Below, one piece after another: positions 52,686 through 63,401 of a stretch of 64,000 bases of DNA. How positions within the stretch are numbered: the stretch's first letter is position 1; the number at the start of each line of letters is the position of its first letter. Source of the DNA: Mesorhizobium sp. B2-8-5 (GTDB lineage: Bacteria; Pseudomonadota; Alphaproteobacteria; Rhizobiales; Rhizobiaceae); assembly GCF_006440675.2 (NCBI RefSeq), contig NZ_CP083951.1:4125501-4189500 (forward strand). Reading direction: 5' to 3'. Under the pieces are notes generated by a model, which was not told the origin of the DNA, searched no databases, and was given only the letters and a program-made list of their open reading frames with translations. The translations under genes and the position numbers were made by a program.

Positions 52686-53936
52686 ATGATGGGGGGAATT
52701 CCTGATCTCGCCGAGATCGAGGCGATGGATGCAGCGGATCCGCTGCGCGCCCTGCGCGATCGCTTCGTCCTGCCGGAGGGGGTGATCTACCTCGACGGGA
52801 ATTCGTTGGGAGCGGCCTCGCATGCCGCATTCGACGAGTTGCGCAAGGCAGCTGCCGAGGAGTGGGCGCATGACCTCATTCGTGCCTGGAACAAGGATGG
52901 ATGGTTCGACATGCCGGTCGAGCTGGGCGACCAGCTCGGGCGCCTGATCGGCGCGGCGCCGGGCCAGACCGTGGTCTGCGACACCACGTCGATCAACATC
53001 TACAAAGTGCTGCACGCGGCGATGGCGATGCGGCCGGACCGAACCGTGATCGTTGCCGAGGGCGACAGTTTTCCGACCGATATCTATATGGCCGAAGGGG
53101 TGGCCTGGACCGGAAAGAACACTGTCCTGCGCCTGGCTGGCGTGGACGCGCCGACCATCGAGGAACTGATCGACGGACGCGTGGCGGTGGTGTTGGTCAA
53201 CCACGTCAATTACAAATCCGGCGAGTTGCGCGACATGGCGGCGCTTACGCGAATGGCGCATGACGCCGGTGCGCTGATCGTATGGGATCTCTGCCACAGC
53301 GCGGGCGCCATGCCGGTTGAACTTGACAGGGCAAGCGCCGATTTCGCCGTCGGCTGCACCTATAAATATCTCAATGGCGGGCCGGGTTCTCCTGCCTTTA
53401 TCTATGCGGCCGAGCGGCATCTTGCCGATGTGCGGCAGCCGCTCAGCGGGTGGTGGAGCCATGCACGGCCATTCGCCTTCGAGCAAGCCTATGCGCCAGG
53501 CACCGGCATCCGCCGATTTCTGTGCGGCACGCAGCCGGTCCTGTCGATGCGGACGCTGAAAGGCGCGCTCGACATCTGGAACGGCGTTGACCTGGCGACG
53601 GTGCGGAGGAAGAGCATTGCGCTGGCCGATCTGTTCATCGAACTCGTCGAAGCACGGTGCGGCGGTTACGATCTTACGCTGGAAAGCACCCGCGACGGCG
53701 CCAAACGCGGCAGCCAGATTTCCTTCATTCACCAGCATGGCTACCAGATCATGCGGGCCCTGATCGAACGCGGCGTGATCGGTGATTTTCGGGCGCCGTC
53801 GACCATGCGCTTCGGTTTTACCCCGCTCTATGTCGGCTACAGGGATGTCTGGAATGCCGTCGAAGTGCTCGAAGACATCTTGCGGACCGGCGTCTGGCGA
53901 GAAGCCCGCTTCGCGGTCAAGACAACCGTTACCTGA
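52686..53936 (+). CDS. kynU: kynureninase
   Basis: KynU is a PLP enzyme that cleaves kynurenine to anthranilate and alanine. The 416-residue aminotransferase-fold protein has VIYLDGNSLGAASHAAFDEL, HVNYKSGELRDMAALTRMAH, DLCHSAGAMPVELD and the PLP-lysine region CTYKYLNGGPGSPAFIY. The ATG at 52686 follows GGAGG with 7 bp spacing. It is followed after 54 bp by the formamidase gene on the same strand, so the two make a kynurenine degradation unit. Confidence 0.95.
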   Translation: MMGGIPDLAEIEAMDAADPLRALRDRFVLPEGVIYLDGNSLGAASHAAFDELRKAAAEEWAHDLIRAWNKDGWFDMPVELGDQLGRLIGAAPGQTVVCDTTSINIYKVLHAAMAMRPDRTVIVAEGDSFPTDIYMAEGVAWTGKNTVLRLAGVDAPTIEELIDGRVAVVLVNHVNYKSGELRDMAALTRMAHDAGALIVWDLCHSAGAMPVELDRASADFAVGCTYKYLNGGPGSPAFIYAAERHLADVRQPLSGWWSHARPFAFEQAYAPGTGIRRFLCGTQPVLSMRTLKGALDIWNGVDLATVRRKSIALADLFIELVEARCGGYDLTLESTRDGAKRGSQISFIHQHGYQIMRALIERGVIGDFRAPSTMRFGFTPLYVGYRDVWNAVEVLEDILRTGVWREARFAVKTTVT

Positions 53937-53990
53937 CCGCGGCGATGCCAATTAAACTCCGCTCAACATCGACCTGATCGCGGAGGGGCC

Positions 53991-54821
53991 GTGTTCGAAA
54001 ACCGTATTGCCGACTGGGACAACGCCTATGCCAACGGCGCGAACATCGCCGGCGGCGACCGCTGGCCCGCGGCTTGGGATCAACCGGCGCAAGCCTTTAG
54101 GGAAAAGCTGTTGGCGCAAGGCAGGGCGCGGTTCGATATCGTGTACGGCGAAGCGCCGCGCAACCGGTTCGATCTGTTTCTCCCACCTGCCGCGCCAAAG
54201 GGGCTCGTCGTGTTCATCCATGGCGGTTACTGGATGGAATCAGACAAGACCTCCTGGTCGCATCTGGCTGGAGGTGCGGTCGGCCACGGTTTTGCCGTCG
54301 CCATGCCCTCTTACACGCTTTGCCCGCAGACCAGGATCAGCGGCATCGTCAACGAGGTTGCGGCAGCGATCGAGAAGGCGGCAGCGATGATCGATGGTCC
54401 GCTGGTGCTGACCGGGCACTCGGCCGGCGGACATCTCGTCAGCCGGATGGTGACCGCGGCCTCGCCGCTGTCGTCCGATGTGTCGCGGCGCATACGCCAG
54501 GTTGTTTCGATCTCAGGCCTGCACGACCTTCGGCCGCTGATGTTCACCGCACTGAACGAGACCCTGAACATCGACGAGAAGGAAGCGTTGAGCGAAAGCC
54601 CGGCTTTGCTGCGGCCTCGGCAGGGAGCCCGCATCACCTGTTGGGTCGGCGGCGGCGAGCGTGCGGAATTCCTGCGCCAGAGCGCGTTGCTCGCCAACAT
54701 CTGGACCGGGCTCGGCGCCACCACCGGTTCAGTGGTCGAGCCGGACCGGCATCATTTCAATGTCGTCGATGGTCTCGGAGATCCGGATCATCCCCTCACT
54801 CGCGCACTGATCGCCGAATAG
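53991..54821 (+). CDS. alpha/beta hydrolase, likely kynurenine formamidase
   Basis: A 276-residue alpha/beta hydrolase with the HGGYWMESDKTSW oxyanion motif typical of the animal-type arylformamidases, the nucleophile Ser in LTGHSAGGHLVSRM and a C-terminal His in PDRHHFNVVDGL. Kynurenine formamidase hydrolyses N-formylkynurenine to kynurenine, the step before KynU, and the position directly after kynU supports this. It starts with GTG after GGAGGGGCC. This enzyme type is unrelated to the bacterial KynB metal hydrolase; an esterase on another substrate is the alternative. Confidence 0.85.
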   Translation: MFENRIADWDNAYANGANIAGGDRWPAAWDQPAQAFREKLLAQGRARFDIVYGEAPRNRFDLFLPPAAPKGLVVFIHGGYWMESDKTSWSHLAGGAVGHGFAVAMPSYTLCPQTRISGIVNEVAAAIEKAAAMIDGPLVLTGHSAGGHLVSRMVTAASPLSSDVSRRIRQVVSISGLHDLRPLMFTALNETLNIDEKEALSESPALLRPRQGARITCWVGGGERAEFLRQSALLANIWTGLGATTGSVVEPDRHHFNVVDGLGDPDHPLTRALIAE

Positions 54822-54884
54822 AGCAATTCGGCGGTGTGAACGGTTTCGGTCGAGAATTGCGTTAAAACGGCGGGATAGACCGGC

Positions 54885-56090
54885 TCAGCGCAGCATGAGC
54901 ACGCTGCATTCAGCGCCGGCTTCCGCCGCCGGCGCAAAGGGCTCGCGCACGATCAGGCCGTTGGCGTCGGCGAGCATCCGCAGCATCGAGGAGTCCTGGA
55001 TGCCGAAAGGCGTCGCGACCAGGGTGCCGGCGTCCTCGCGCACGATGGCGCGCACGTAGTCCTGCCTGAAATCGTTGGCCTGCATCGCGGCGCCCAGCTT
55101 GGCCGTTCGCACGTCCTGCCGGTGATCGCGGCCGCCGAGCCTGGCAAGCAGCGGCTTCAAGAAGAGTTGCGAGCAGACGATGCTTGCCACCGGATTGCCG
55201 GGCAGGCCGATGCAACGGACATTGCCAAGCCGGCCAAACATCAGCGGTTTGCCGGGGCGCATGGCGATCTTCCAGAAGTCGAGCTTCATGCCTTCGCCGG
55301 TCAGCACGTCATGGATCAGGTCGTGGTCGCCGACCGAGGCGCCGCCGAGCGTGACGATGACATCGGCGTTCGCCTCGACCGCTTTCCTGACCAGCGCGGC
55401 GATCGCCTCCTGGCGGTCGGCGGCGATGCCGAGATCGAGCGCGCGCGCGCCGACCGACTGGGCGGCGGCAACGACGCCATAGGCGTTGGACGAAATGATC
55501 TGGTCGGGGCCGAGCGCGCTGCCTGGCGGCAGCAATTCGTCGCCGGTGGCGATGATCGCAACCAGCGGCCGCCGCACGACGTTCAAGGCGGGGTGGTTGG
55601 CCGACGCCGCCAGCGAAAGGGCCGCCGCGTCGAGCGCGCGGCCTTTTTCGAGCAGCAGGTCGCCTTGGCCGAAGTCGAGCCCGCGGCGACGGACATTGCG
55701 TCCTTCGGCGGTCGGCTCCGTCACTTCGATCTGGCGGTTGCCAAGGTCGCGGACGTTTTCCTGGATGACGATGGTGTCGGCGCCTTCAGGCAGCGGCGCA
55801 CCGGTAAAGATGCGCACGGCCTGGCCTTTGCCGACGGTCCCGGAGAAACCGCGCCCGGCGGGCGCCATGCCTATGACCTCGAGTTCAGCCGGCGCTGAAG
55901 CGACATCGGCGGATCTTGCAGCATAGCCGTCCATGGCCGAGGCGTTGAACGGCGGCTGCGTGCGTAGCGCCACGACCGGCTCCGCCAGGACCCGTCCAGC
56001 CGCTTCGGCGAGCGGAATGCTTTCGCCGGGTAATGGCGCGGCGCCGTCGAGCAGGCGTTCGAGCGCTTCGGCGACCGGAACCAAGGCCAT
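54885..56090 (-). CDS. moeA: molybdopterin molybdotransferase MoeA
   Basis: MoeA inserts molybdate into adenylated molybdopterin. The 401-residue protein has the N-terminal NASAMDGYAARSAD motif, GAPLPEGADTIVIQEN, the MPT-binding VIVTLGGASVGDHDLI domain with GMKLDFWKIAMRPGKPLMFG, and a C-terminal beta-barrel. It shares its first base with the moaC stop and lies at the end of the ppiD-trpD-trpC-moaC-moeA run. Confidence 0.96.
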   Translation of the reverse strand: MALVPVAEALERLLDGAAPLPGESIPLAEAAGRVLAEPVVALRTQPPFNASAMDGYAARSADVASAPAELEVIGMAPAGRGFSGTVGKGQAVRIFTGAPLPEGADTIVIQENVRDLGNRQIEVTEPTAEGRNVRRRGLDFGQGDLLLEKGRALDAAALSLAASANHPALNVVRRPLVAIIATGDELLPPGSALGPDQIISSNAYGVVAAAQSVGARALDLGIAADRQEAIAALVRKAVEANADVIVTLGGASVGDHDLIHDVLTGEGMKLDFWKIAMRPGKPLMFGRLGNVRCIGLPGNPVASIVCSQLFLKPLLARLGGRDHRQDVRTAKLGAAMQANDFRQDYVRAIVREDAGTLVATPFGIQDSSMLRMLADANGLIVREPFAPAAEAGAECSVLMLR

Positions 56091-56566
56091 CAGGCATCCA
56101 CCTTGTAGTCGCCGGACTTGCCGCCTGTCTTCTCGACCAGCCGGATGCCGGAAACCATCATGCCGCGGTCCACCGCCTTGGCCATGTCGTAGATGGTGAG
56201 GCAGGCGACCGACGCCGCAGTCAGCGCCTCCATCTCCACGCCGGTCTTGCCGGTGACGCGGGCAAGCGCGGTGACTCTGAGGCCAGGCAGCGTGCGGTCC
56301 GGCTCGATCTCGACGGCAATTTTTGTCAGAAGCAGCGGATGGCAGAGCGGGATCAGCTCATGCGTTTTCTTTGCGGCCATGATACCGGCGATACGGGCTG
56401 TGCCCAGCACATCGCCTTTCTTGGCATCGCCGGCGAGAATCATCTCCAGCGTTTCCGGCCGCATCGAGACGAAACCTTCGGCGATCGCCGTGCGGGTCGT
56501 CTCGGCCTTGCCGCCGACATCGACCATATTGGCTTCGCCCTTGGCGCCAAGATGGGTGAGGGCCAT
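56090..56566 (-). CDS. moaC: cyclic pyranopterin monophosphate synthase MoaC
   Basis: MoaC converts the MoaA product to cyclic pyranopterin monophosphate in molybdenum cofactor synthesis. The 158-residue protein has [34 protein letters not shown] and [27 protein letters not shown]. It starts 1 bp after trpC and overlaps moeA by 1 bp. Confidence 0.97.
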   Translation of the reverse strand: MALTHLGAKGEANMVDVGGKAETTRTAIAEGFVSMRPETLEMILAGDAKKGDVLGTARIAGIMAAKKTHELIPLCHPLLLTKIAVEIEPDRTLPGLRVTALARVTGKTGVEMEALTAASVACLTIYDMAKAVDRGMMVSGIRLVEKTGGKSGDYKVDA

Positions 56567-56567
56567 C

Positions 56568-57380
56568 TCAGATGGCCTCGGCCGCTGCCTTGCCTGTCAG
56601 CAGAAGCTCGGTCGCCGCGGCCACGTTCGCCTGCCGCATCAGGCTCTCGCCGACCAGGAAGGTGCTGATGCCGGTCTTCTGCATCCTGAGGCAGTCGTCG
56701 TGGGTGAAGATGCCGCTCTCGCTGACCAGCAAGTAGCCGCCCGGCACCATTTTCGCCAGCCGCTCGGAAGTCTCAAGGCTGGTCTCGAAGGTCCGCAGAT
56801 TGCGGTTGTTGATACCGATCAGTCGCGACGACAATTTTAGCGCGCGCTCCGTTTCGGCCTCGTCATGCACCTCGATCAGCGCGTCCATCCCGAGTTCGAA
56901 GGCGATAGCTTCCAATTCGCTCGCCAGAGCATCGTCCACGCTTGCCATGATGATCAGGATGGCGTCTGCGCCCCAGGCTCGTGCTTCGTGGACCTGGTAA
57001 GGGTCGAATAGGAAATCCTTACGCAATGCGGGCAGGGACACCGCCTTACGCGCTTTGGTGAGAAATTCCGGCGCGCCCTGGAAGGATGGCGCGTCGGTCA
57101 GCACCGAAAGGCAGGTCGCGCCACCTTTCTGATAGGCCTTGGCCAAGGCTGGCGGGTCGAAATCGGCGCGGATCAGCCCCTTGGAGGGGCTGGCCTTCTT
57201 GATTTCGGCAATCAACGCGAAGCCGCCGCCCCGGCGCTTGGCCTCGAGCGCAGCAAGGAAGCCGCGCGGCGGCTCGGCGTCCCTGGCCTTCGCCTTGATC
57301 TCGGCGAGCGGCATGGCGAGCTTGGCTGCCGCGATCTCGTCGCGCTTGTAGGCTTCGATCTTGCGCAGGATGTCCGACAA
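56568..57380 (-). CDS. trpC: indole-3-glycerol phosphate synthase
   Basis: TrpC closes the indole ring from CdRP in tryptophan synthesis. The 270-residue TIM-barrel shows [17 protein letters not shown], the catalytic [28 protein letters not shown] and [13 protein letters not shown]. The start is TTG at 57380, 4 bp after the trpD stop; the frame is open to 57518 within trpD but the conserved N-terminus begins here. trpF is not fused or adjacent. Confidence 0.95.
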   Translation of the reverse strand: MSDILRKIEAYKRDEIAAAKLAMPLAEIKAKARDAEPPRGFLAALEAKRRGGGFALIAEIKKASPSKGLIRADFDPPALAKAYQKGGATCLSVLTDAPSFQGAPEFLTKARKAVSLPALRKDFLFDPYQVHEARAWGADAILIIMASVDDALASELEAIAFELGMDALIEVHDEAETERALKLSSRLIGINNRNLRTFETSLETSERLAKMVPGGYLLVSESGIFTHDDCLRMQKTGISTFLVGESLMRQANVAAATELLLTGKAAAEAI

Positions 57381-57384
57381 GGCC

Positions 57385-58395
57385 TTATCCGTTCGAAATC
57401 TCGACGAGCTTGTCCAGCACGCCAAGCGCGCGTCCGCTGTCGATCGCTTGCGCCGCCGCCGCGATGCCGTCGGCAAGCGTCGTCGCCCTGCCGGCCACGA
57501 CCAGCCCGGCGCCGGCATTCATCAGCACCGTATCGCGATAGGCGCCGGCGGCGCCGCCCAGCATATCGCGCAGTTCCTTGGCGTTGTAGGCGGCGTCGCC
57601 GCCGCGCAGCTCTTCCTTGGTGTGCCGCTTCAGCCCGACGGCTTCCGGCGTCAGGGTGAAGCTGCGGATCTCGCCGCCGACAAGCTCCGCCACCTGGGTT
57701 TCACCCGTCGTGGTGATCTCGTCATAGCCGTCGCCATGGACGACCCAGGCATGGTCGGCGCCCAGCGCTTTCAATGTCTCGGCCACCGGCATGATCCACT
57801 CCGGCAGGAAGACGCCGACCATCTGGCGGCTGACGTCGGCGGGATTCGACAAAGGCCCGAGCAGGTTGAAGATGGTGCGCGTGCCGAGCTCGACGCGGGT
57901 CGGCCCGACATGCTTCATCGCCGGATGATGCGCCGGCGCGAACATGAAGCCGACGCCGGTCTCATGGATGCAGCGGCCGATCATCTCCGGCGGGATGTCT
58001 ATTCTGACGCCCAGCGCCGTCAGCACGTCGGCGGAGCCGGTCAGCGAGGACAGCCCGCGATTGCCATGCTTGGCGACCGGCACCCCGGCGGCTGCAATGA
58101 CGAAGGCCGAAGCGGTCGAGATGTTGACCGAATGCGAATTGTCGCCGCCAGTGCCGACGATGTCGATGGCGCCTTGCGGCGCCTCGACGCGCAGCATCTT
58201 TGCGCGCATCGTGGCGACCGCGCCGGAAATCTCGCCTACCGTCTCGCCGCGCACGCGCAGCGCCATCAGGAAGCCGCCGATCTGGCCGGGCGTCGCGTCG
58301 CCCGACATGATGATGTCGAACGCCTCGCGCGCTTCCTCGAAGGAAAGCGCGGTGCCCGTGGCGACCTTGGCTATGTGTGTCTTCAGAGCGCTCAT
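57385..58395 (-). CDS. trpD: anthranilate phosphoribosyltransferase
   Basis: TrpD attaches phosphoribosyl pyrophosphate to anthranilate. The 336-residue protein has the [19 protein letters not shown] phosphate-binding loop, [23 protein letters not shown] and [24 protein letters not shown]. It overlaps ppiD by 4 bp upstream and is followed by trpC. Anthranilate also arises from the kynU pathway a few kb away. Confidence 0.97.
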   Translation of the reverse strand: MSALKTHIAKVATGTALSFEEAREAFDIIMSGDATPGQIGGFLMALRVRGETVGEISGAVATMRAKMLRVEAPQGAIDIVGTGGDNSHSVNISTASAFVIAAAGVPVAKHGNRGLSSLTGSADVLTALGVRIDIPPEMIGRCIHETGVGFMFAPAHHPAMKHVGPTRVELGTRTIFNLLGPLSNPADVSRQMVGVFLPEWIMPVAETLKALGADHAWVVHGDGYDEITTTGETQVAELVGGEIRSFTLTPEAVGLKRHTKEELRGGDAAYNAKELRDMLGGAAGAYRDTVLMNAGAGLVVAGRATTLADGIAAAAQAIDSGRALGVLDKLVEISNG

Positions 58396-60287
58396 CGTGT
58401 TTGTGCTTGCGAAACGGCGTTCGGATCGATGCGAACGTCATATTGCGACTGCAACTGCGCCACCAACTGGTCGAGCAGATCGTCGGACATGCCGGCGCCG
58501 AAGGATTTCTGCGCGTCGTCCGGCACCGCGCTGCCATCGGCGCCTGCCGGCTCGAAGACCTCGGCGACCTTGAACAGGATCTGGCCGTCGCCGGTGGGCG
58601 AGGCGATCAAACCGGTACCGCCTTCGCCGACGCCGAACATGGCCGCAGCGCCTTCCTTGCCGAAATCGGCATCGTCGGCTTCGCGCTTCAGACCGCGCTT
58701 GGTCTGCTTGTCGAGCTTGAGCTCGCCGGCGATGACGTCGAGCGTGGTGCCTGCCTTGAGGCGTTTTTCCAGCTCCTGAGCCCTAGCGTCGAGCCGCTTG
58801 TCGGTCTCGGCCTCCGTCCAGTCGGCGACGACCTTCTTGCGGACTTCATCCAGCGTGCGGTCGCGCGCCGGCGTGATCGACTGCACTTCGTAGAAGACGA
58901 AACCGTTGTCGGCAGTCGTCAGGCCCTCGTTCTCGGTATTGGGCTCCGCCGCGAACACCGATTTGATCAGCTCGGCCGATTGCGGCAGGTCGTTGACGAT
59001 CGTGCCGTCCGGCCGCTGGCCGGTACGGTCGATGGCGTCGATGGTGACGACCTTGAGCTTCAGTTTGTCGGCGGCCTGGGCAAGCGAGGCGCCCGAGGCC
59101 CGGGTGTCCTCGTAGCTGTCATGCACATCGAGCAGGATGCGGTTCGCTTCGCCGACCGCCAGGTCCTTGCGGATCTGGTCGGACACTTCCGAAAGCGGCT
59201 TCACCACCTGCGGCTTGATCTCGGTCACGCGCAAGAGCACGGGACCGAAGGCGCCCTGGATGACCTGGCTGACCTCGTTGGCATTGAGCGAGAAAGCCGC
59301 ATCGGCCACCGCCTTGTCGGCGATCTTGTCCTTGGCCAGCGTGCCGAGCAGCGTGTCGGCCTGCGTCTTGCCTTCGGCGGTGACGAGCTTGTCGAAGGTA
59401 GCGCCAGCCTTCAGCGAATCCAAAGCGGCCTTGGCCGCATCCGGCGTCTTGAACACCAGCTGCTCGATGGTGCGCATCTCGGGCGTCGTGTAGCGCGCGA
59501 TATTCTTGTTGTAGTCCTCGCTGACCTGCTGGTCGGTCACCGCGGACGGATCGGCTATGTCCTGCGGCTCCAACCTGACATAGGAGAATTTGCGATATTC
59601 CGGCGCGGCGTAGTTCTTCTTGTTGGCGTCGAAATAGGCGTTGAGGGCGCTGTCCGACGGCGCCTCGATCGGCTGCACGAGCGTCTTCGGCAGCACGAGA
59701 TAGTCGATCGTGCGATCCTCGCCGCGATAGAGAGAGACCGCCTTCAGGAAGGTCTGCGGAACCTTGAGGCCGTCGGAGATCGCCTCGACGATCTGCTGGC
59801 GCACGGCCACCTGCGAGCGGTTCCTGAGGTAGTCCTCAGGCCGCATGCCAAGCTCGCGCAGCAGATACTCGAAGGTACGGCGATCGAACTGGCCGCCGGG
59901 GCCTTTGAAAGCCGGATCCTCGCGCGTCAGTTCGGCAAGCCGATCCTTGGAGAGGCCGAGCCCCAGCTTGCGCGCCTGTTCGTCGAGCACGGCGCCCGAA
60001 ACGAGCTGCGCCAGCACCTGGTTGTCGACACCGAGCAGCTTGGCCTGGTCGTGGGTGATGCGCTGGCCATATTGCTGCGACAGTAGGCTGAGCTGGCGGT
60101 CGTAAGCGAGGCGGTACTCGTTGATCGAGACCTCCGTGCCACCGGCCGTGATGACCGCGTGATGACCGCCCAGCACACCGCCCACCATGCGGGTGGTGAT
60201 GCCCCAGGCGGCGAAACTGATCACCAGCAAGGACAGCAACGCCTTCGCGACCCAAGTGCCCGCCGCGCTTCTCAATATACCAAGCAT
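58392..60287 (-). CDS. ppiD: peptidyl-prolyl isomerase-like protein PpiD
   Basis: PpiD is a membrane-anchored periplasmic chaperone of the SurA group that helps newly exported proteins leave the translocon. The 631-residue protein has an N-terminal anchor (about 10-33, [19 protein letters not shown]), a SurA-N-like region (about 40-160), a parvulin-like domain (about 240-390) and a long C-terminal domain. It begins the run that continues with trpD. The PPIase active-site sequence is poorly conserved, so a chaperone role is more likely than isomerase activity. Confidence 0.92.
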   Translation of the reverse strand: MLGILRSAAGTWVAKALLSLLVISFAAWGITTRMVGGVLGGHHAVITAGGTEVSINEYRLAYDRQLSLLSQQYGQRITHDQAKLLGVDNQVLAQLVSGAVLDEQARKLGLGLSKDRLAELTREDPAFKGPGGQFDRRTFEYLLRELGMRPEDYLRNRSQVAVRQQIVEAISDGLKVPQTFLKAVSLYRGEDRTIDYLVLPKTLVQPIEAPSDSALNAYFDANKKNYAAPEYRKFSYVRLEPQDIADPSAVTDQQVSEDYNKNIARYTTPEMRTIEQLVFKTPDAAKAALDSLKAGATFDKLVTAEGKTQADTLLGTLAKDKIADKAVADAAFSLNANEVSQVIQGAFGPVLLRVTEIKPQVVKPLSEVSDQIRKDLAVGEANRILLDVHDSYEDTRASGASLAQAADKLKLKVVTIDAIDRTGQRPDGTIVNDLPQSAELIKSVFAAEPNTENEGLTTADNGFVFYEVQSITPARDRTLDEVRKKVVADWTEAETDKRLDARAQELEKRLKAGTTLDVIAGELKLDKQTKRGLKREADDADFGKEGAAAMFGVGEGGTGLIASPTGDGQILFKVAEVFEPAGADGSAVPDDAQKSFGAGMSDDLLDQLVAQLQSQYDVRIDPNAVSQAQTR

Positions 60288-60430
60288 GCATACTTCCGAT
60301 TTTTGCGCATTTTCGCATGCGCCGAGTCTGAAACAAGCGCAATAGCGCCCTTCCGGTCCACTGTCGATTGCTTTGTGACCTGATTTTGGTAGTGAGGGCG
60401 CTGCTTAATGTCGCTCGGAGAACGCGCCCC

Positions 60431-61198
60431 ATGACCCCTGGAATCCGCCCGCTTGTCGCCGGCAACTGGAAAATGAACGGCACCAGCGCCTCGCTCAACG
60501 AGCTGCGGTCGATCGGCAACGGGTTCATGAGCGGGCTCGACGCGGAGACCGAAGCGCTGGTGTGCGTGCCGGCGACCTTGCTCCAGCGCGCCGCCGAGAT
60601 CCTGTCGCGCACGCCGGTGCGGGCCGGTGGAGAGGATTGCCATCCCAAGGAGAGCGGCGCCTTTACGGGCGAGATTTCGGCCGAGATGCTCAAGGATGCC
60701 GGAGCGAGCCACGTCATCGTCGGCCATTCCGAGCGCCGCGAACTGTTCGGCGACGACGATGCAATGGTCCATGCCAAGGCATCGGCGGCCTGGCGGGCAG
60801 GACTGGTGGCCATCATCTGCATCGGCGAGACGCGCGCCGAGCGGGAGGCGGGCGCCACGCTCGATGTCCTGTCGCGCCAGCTTGACGGTTCCGTGCCGGC
60901 GAGCGCCACCGCCGCCAACACCATCATCGCCTACGAGCCGGTCTGGGCCATCGGCACCGGCCTGACGCCGACCGCCGCCGACGTCGCCGACGCGCATGCG
61001 CATATCCGGGGCAAGCTGACGGCGCTGCTCGGCGATGCCGCGGCCAGGATGCGCATTCTTTATGGCGGCTCGGTCAAGCCTTCCAACGCGGTGGAACTGC
61101 TCGGCGTCGAGAATGTCGATGGCGCACTGGTCGGCGGCGCCAGCCTGAAGGCGGCCGACTTCCTGGCTATCGCGGAAGCATACATGAACATGGCTTAG
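60431..61198 (+). CDS. tpiA: triosephosphate isomerase
   Basis: TpiA interconverts dihydroxyacetone phosphate and glyceraldehyde 3-phosphate. The 255-residue TIM barrel shows [10 protein letters not shown] (Lys), [14 protein letters not shown] (His), [10 protein letters not shown] (Glu) and the phosphate-binding [12 protein letters not shown] and [15 protein letters not shown]. The ATG at 60431 is chosen; the frame is open to 60368. It is divergent from ppiD. Confidence 0.97.
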   Translation: MTPGIRPLVAGNWKMNGTSASLNELRSIGNGFMSGLDAETEALVCVPATLLQRAAEILSRTPVRAGGEDCHPKESGAFTGEISAEMLKDAGASHVIVGHSERRELFGDDDAMVHAKASAAWRAGLVAIICIGETRAEREAGATLDVLSRQLDGSVPASATAANTIIAYEPVWAIGTGLTPTAADVADAHAHIRGKLTALLGDAAARMRILYGGSVKPSNAVELLGVENVDGALVGGASLKAADFLAIAEAYMNMA

Positions 61199-61345
61199 GC
61201 TCATGCAGCATAAATCGTTGTAATGGCCGCATTGCTTCCCATATTCCCGGCCACGGGCTTGGAAATGCCGCCAAAGCATTGTAAGGAGCCGCCTCCAAAT
61301 CATCGGTCGTATGCGCGGTCGCGCAAGGCCTCGCCAGGATAAATT

Positions 61346-61858
61346 ATGGAAACCGTACTGATCGTCGTCCACCTCATGGTCGTGCTTGCCCTTGTCGGCG
61401 TGGTGCTGCTGCAGCGCTCCGAAGGCGGCGGCCTGGGCATCGGCGGCGGTTCCGGTTTCATGACCGCGCGGGGCGCCGCCAACGCGTTGACCCGCGCCAC
61501 CGCGATCCTGGCGGCGGCCTTCTTCGTGACGTCGCTGGCGCTGTCGATCATTGCCCGCTACGGCGAAAAGCCGATCGACATCCTCGACCGTCCGGCAACG
61601 TCGACCTCGGGCAACGGCGTGCTCAACCAGCTGCCGGGATCGAATGGACCGGTGGGCAGCTCGCAACCCGCGGCCCCGGCCGGCGGCTCTGCTCCCGCGG
61701 CTCCGGCTGGCGGTGCGACGACCACCACGCCGCTTGCCAATGGCACCACCGCGCCGGCTCCCGCCACAACGCCTGTTCCGGCGCCCGCGAATCCGACCAC
61801 CGCGCCGGCGGCCAACGGCGTCACCTTGCCGGTCACCCCTCAGGTTCCGAACCAGTAG
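61346..61858 (+). CDS. secG: preprotein translocase subunit SecG
   Basis: SecG assists SecYEG translocation. The 170-residue protein has the two membrane spans (about 2-22 and 52-70) and the RSEGGGLGIGGGSGFMTARG motif between them. After about residue 85 comes a long tail rich in Pro, Ala and Thr (APAPATTPVPAPAN-like), which doubles the length of E. coli SecG. It follows tpiA after 147 bp and is followed by about 210 bp without a gene. Confidence 0.93.
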   Translation: METVLIVVHLMVVLALVGVVLLQRSEGGGLGIGGGSGFMTARGAANALTRATAILAAAFFVTSLALSIIARYGEKPIDILDRPATSTSGNGVLNQLPGSNGPVGSSQPAAPAGGSAPAAPAGGATTTTPLANGTTAPAPATTPVPAPANPTTAPAANGVTLPVTPQVPNQ

Positions 61859-62070
61859 CCGGACAAGCTCGGCCGCGATCTGTTGTTCTTTGAACACAGT
61901 CGCGGCAAATGCGCGCCCGATCACGAAGATTCAATCGGGCGTAGCGCCTGCCTCAGCTTGAGGCGATGACGGCTAATCGATTATAGATTGCGCGCGGCAC
62001 TTTTCGGCGTCCTTGGGGGGCGCCGGGCGACGCCGTGGGCAACTTGCATTTGAACGATCGGATCTTCGCC

Positions 62071-63198
62071 ATGCAGCTTCGCAGCTTCATCATTTTGGGA
62101 GTCTGTGCCATCCTCGGCATGGGTTCCGCGGCCATCGCCGGACCGGCAAACATGGTCTCTTCACCGTCGGTAGAGAAGACCGACGCAATTCCTGTCGCCG
62201 CCAAGAGCGACGCATCGCAGTTGAAGCTTCTCAAGAAGAAGAAAAATCCGACCTCTGACGATCTCGCGCAGATCGGCAAGCTCGAGGCCAAGATCGCCGC
62301 CGACAAGCAGGCGGCAAAGGACAAGGCGCTCGAGGCTCGCAAGATGGCAATGCGCGAGGCCGCCAAGGCCAAGGCTGACGCGGCGCGCCAGGAATGGCTT
62401 GCCAAGAAGGGTACGGCCGCGCCGGCTGAAGTCGCCGACGCCAAGCCGGCCAAGAAGACCACCAAGATCATCTCGCTGCTGGAGCCAGTCGCGCCGATCA
62501 TCCCGGCCAAGGCCGAGGAGCCTATCCCGGCTGAGGCCATGAACATCGCCGCCACCGGCAACAACGGTGAACTGCGCAGTGAGCAGCCCGGCCAGAAACA
62601 GGCGAGCAGCGGCGGTCTGTTCGACGGCCTCTTCGGCGGCGGCGTACAATCGACTTCGATCAGCTACCTGCCCGAGACCCGCGCGCTCGATTCGGCGCTG
62701 GCCAAGAAGGACGCCAAGCGACCCTTCAAGGTGAAGCCGGAATTCGTGCCGCAGGACGTTGCGTTCTCGGGTTATGAGCCGGGCACCATCGTCATCGATA
62801 CCACTGCTCGTCGCCTTTACCTCGTCGAGAGCTTTTCGACGGCGCGGCGCTATGCCATCGCGGTCGGTCGCGAAGGACTGCAGTTCAAGGGCACCGTGGC
62901 TGTCGGCGACAAGCAGGAATGGCCGCGCTGGATCCCAACGCTCGATATGCAGAAGCGCGAGCCGAAGCATTACGGCCAGTACAAGGACGGCATGAACGGC
63001 GGCGGCCAGAACCCGCTCGGCGCGCGCGCCATCTACCTCTATGACGGCAAGAAGGACACGCATCTGCGCATCCATGGCACGATTGCTCCCCAGTCGATCG
63101 GAACCAGCGCCTCGAACGGCTGCTTCCGCATGATCAACGAGCACGTCATGGACCTCTACAGCCGCGTCAGGATCGGCACCAAGGTCGTTATCATCTAA
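62071..63198 (+). CDS. L,D-transpeptidase (YkuD)
   Basis: L,D-transpeptidases form 3-3 cross-links in peptidoglycan or attach outer-membrane proteins to it. The 375-residue protein has a signal peptide (about 1-22), a Lys/Ala-rich linker predicted to be helical (about 40-135), and a C-terminal YkuD domain (about 235-375) with the catalytic Cys351 in SASNGCFRM preceded by HGT. The ATG at 62071 is preferred over 62035. A strong terminator follows. Confidence 0.93.
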   Translation: MQLRSFIILGVCAILGMGSAAIAGPANMVSSPSVEKTDAIPVAAKSDASQLKLLKKKKNPTSDDLAQIGKLEAKIAADKQAAKDKALEARKMAMREAAKAKADAARQEWLAKKGTAAPAEVADAKPAKKTTKIISLLEPVAPIIPAKAEEPIPAEAMNIAATGNNGELRSEQPGQKQASSGGLFDGLFGGGVQSTSISYLPETRALDSALAKKDAKRPFKVKPEFVPQDVAFSGYEPGTIVIDTTARRLYLVESFSTARRYAIAVGREGLQFKGTVAVGDKQEWPRWIPTLDMQKREPKHYGQYKDGMNGGGQNPLGARAIYLYDGKKDTHLRIHGTIAPQSIGTSASNGCFRMINEHVMDLYSRVRIGTKVVII

Positions 63199-63221
63199 CG
63201 ATTTCCATCAAACTGCCCAAA

Positions 63222-63250
63222 GGGCCGGCGACGCCGGCCCTTTTGTTTTG
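63222..63250 (+). terminator. rho-independent terminator of the L,D-transpeptidase gene
   Basis: GGGCCGGCG (63222-63230), one A, CGCCGGCCC (63232-63240) and then TTTTGTTTTG. A perfect nine-pair stem with a minimal loop. Confidence 0.85.
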
Positions 63251-63262
63251 AATCTTTGCCTT

Positions 63263-63312
63263 GAAGCATGTCGTTCCCTCAAACCGTTCCATGCGTTTGG
63301 GCGACATGCTTC
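63263..63312. repeat. rhizobial palindromic repeat upstream of pyrG
   Basis: GAAGCATGTCG (63263-63273) and CGACATGCTTC (63302-63312) are perfect 11 bp arms around a 28 bp centre containing CAAACCG and CGTTTGGG. It resembles the palindromic element at 26972 and lies between the terminator and the pyrG start. Confidence 0.65.
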
Positions 63313-63401
63313 GGGAAAGGCTCTTTGCGAGCACCCGCGCCATTAGGGAAAAAGCCTTCGCGGCGGTTTTTTCTCTGGCGGAATCAATCAGGCCGCGTTA
63401 A

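Noticed and set aside
58377..60086. 569-codon open frame on the plus strand
   Set aside because: Antisense to ppiD with biased shadow composition and no recognisable motif.
60272..61924. 550-codon minus-strand frame over tpiA and secG
   Set aside because: Both genes on the plus strand have complete family motifs; the antisense frame is Arg/Gly-rich and meaningless.
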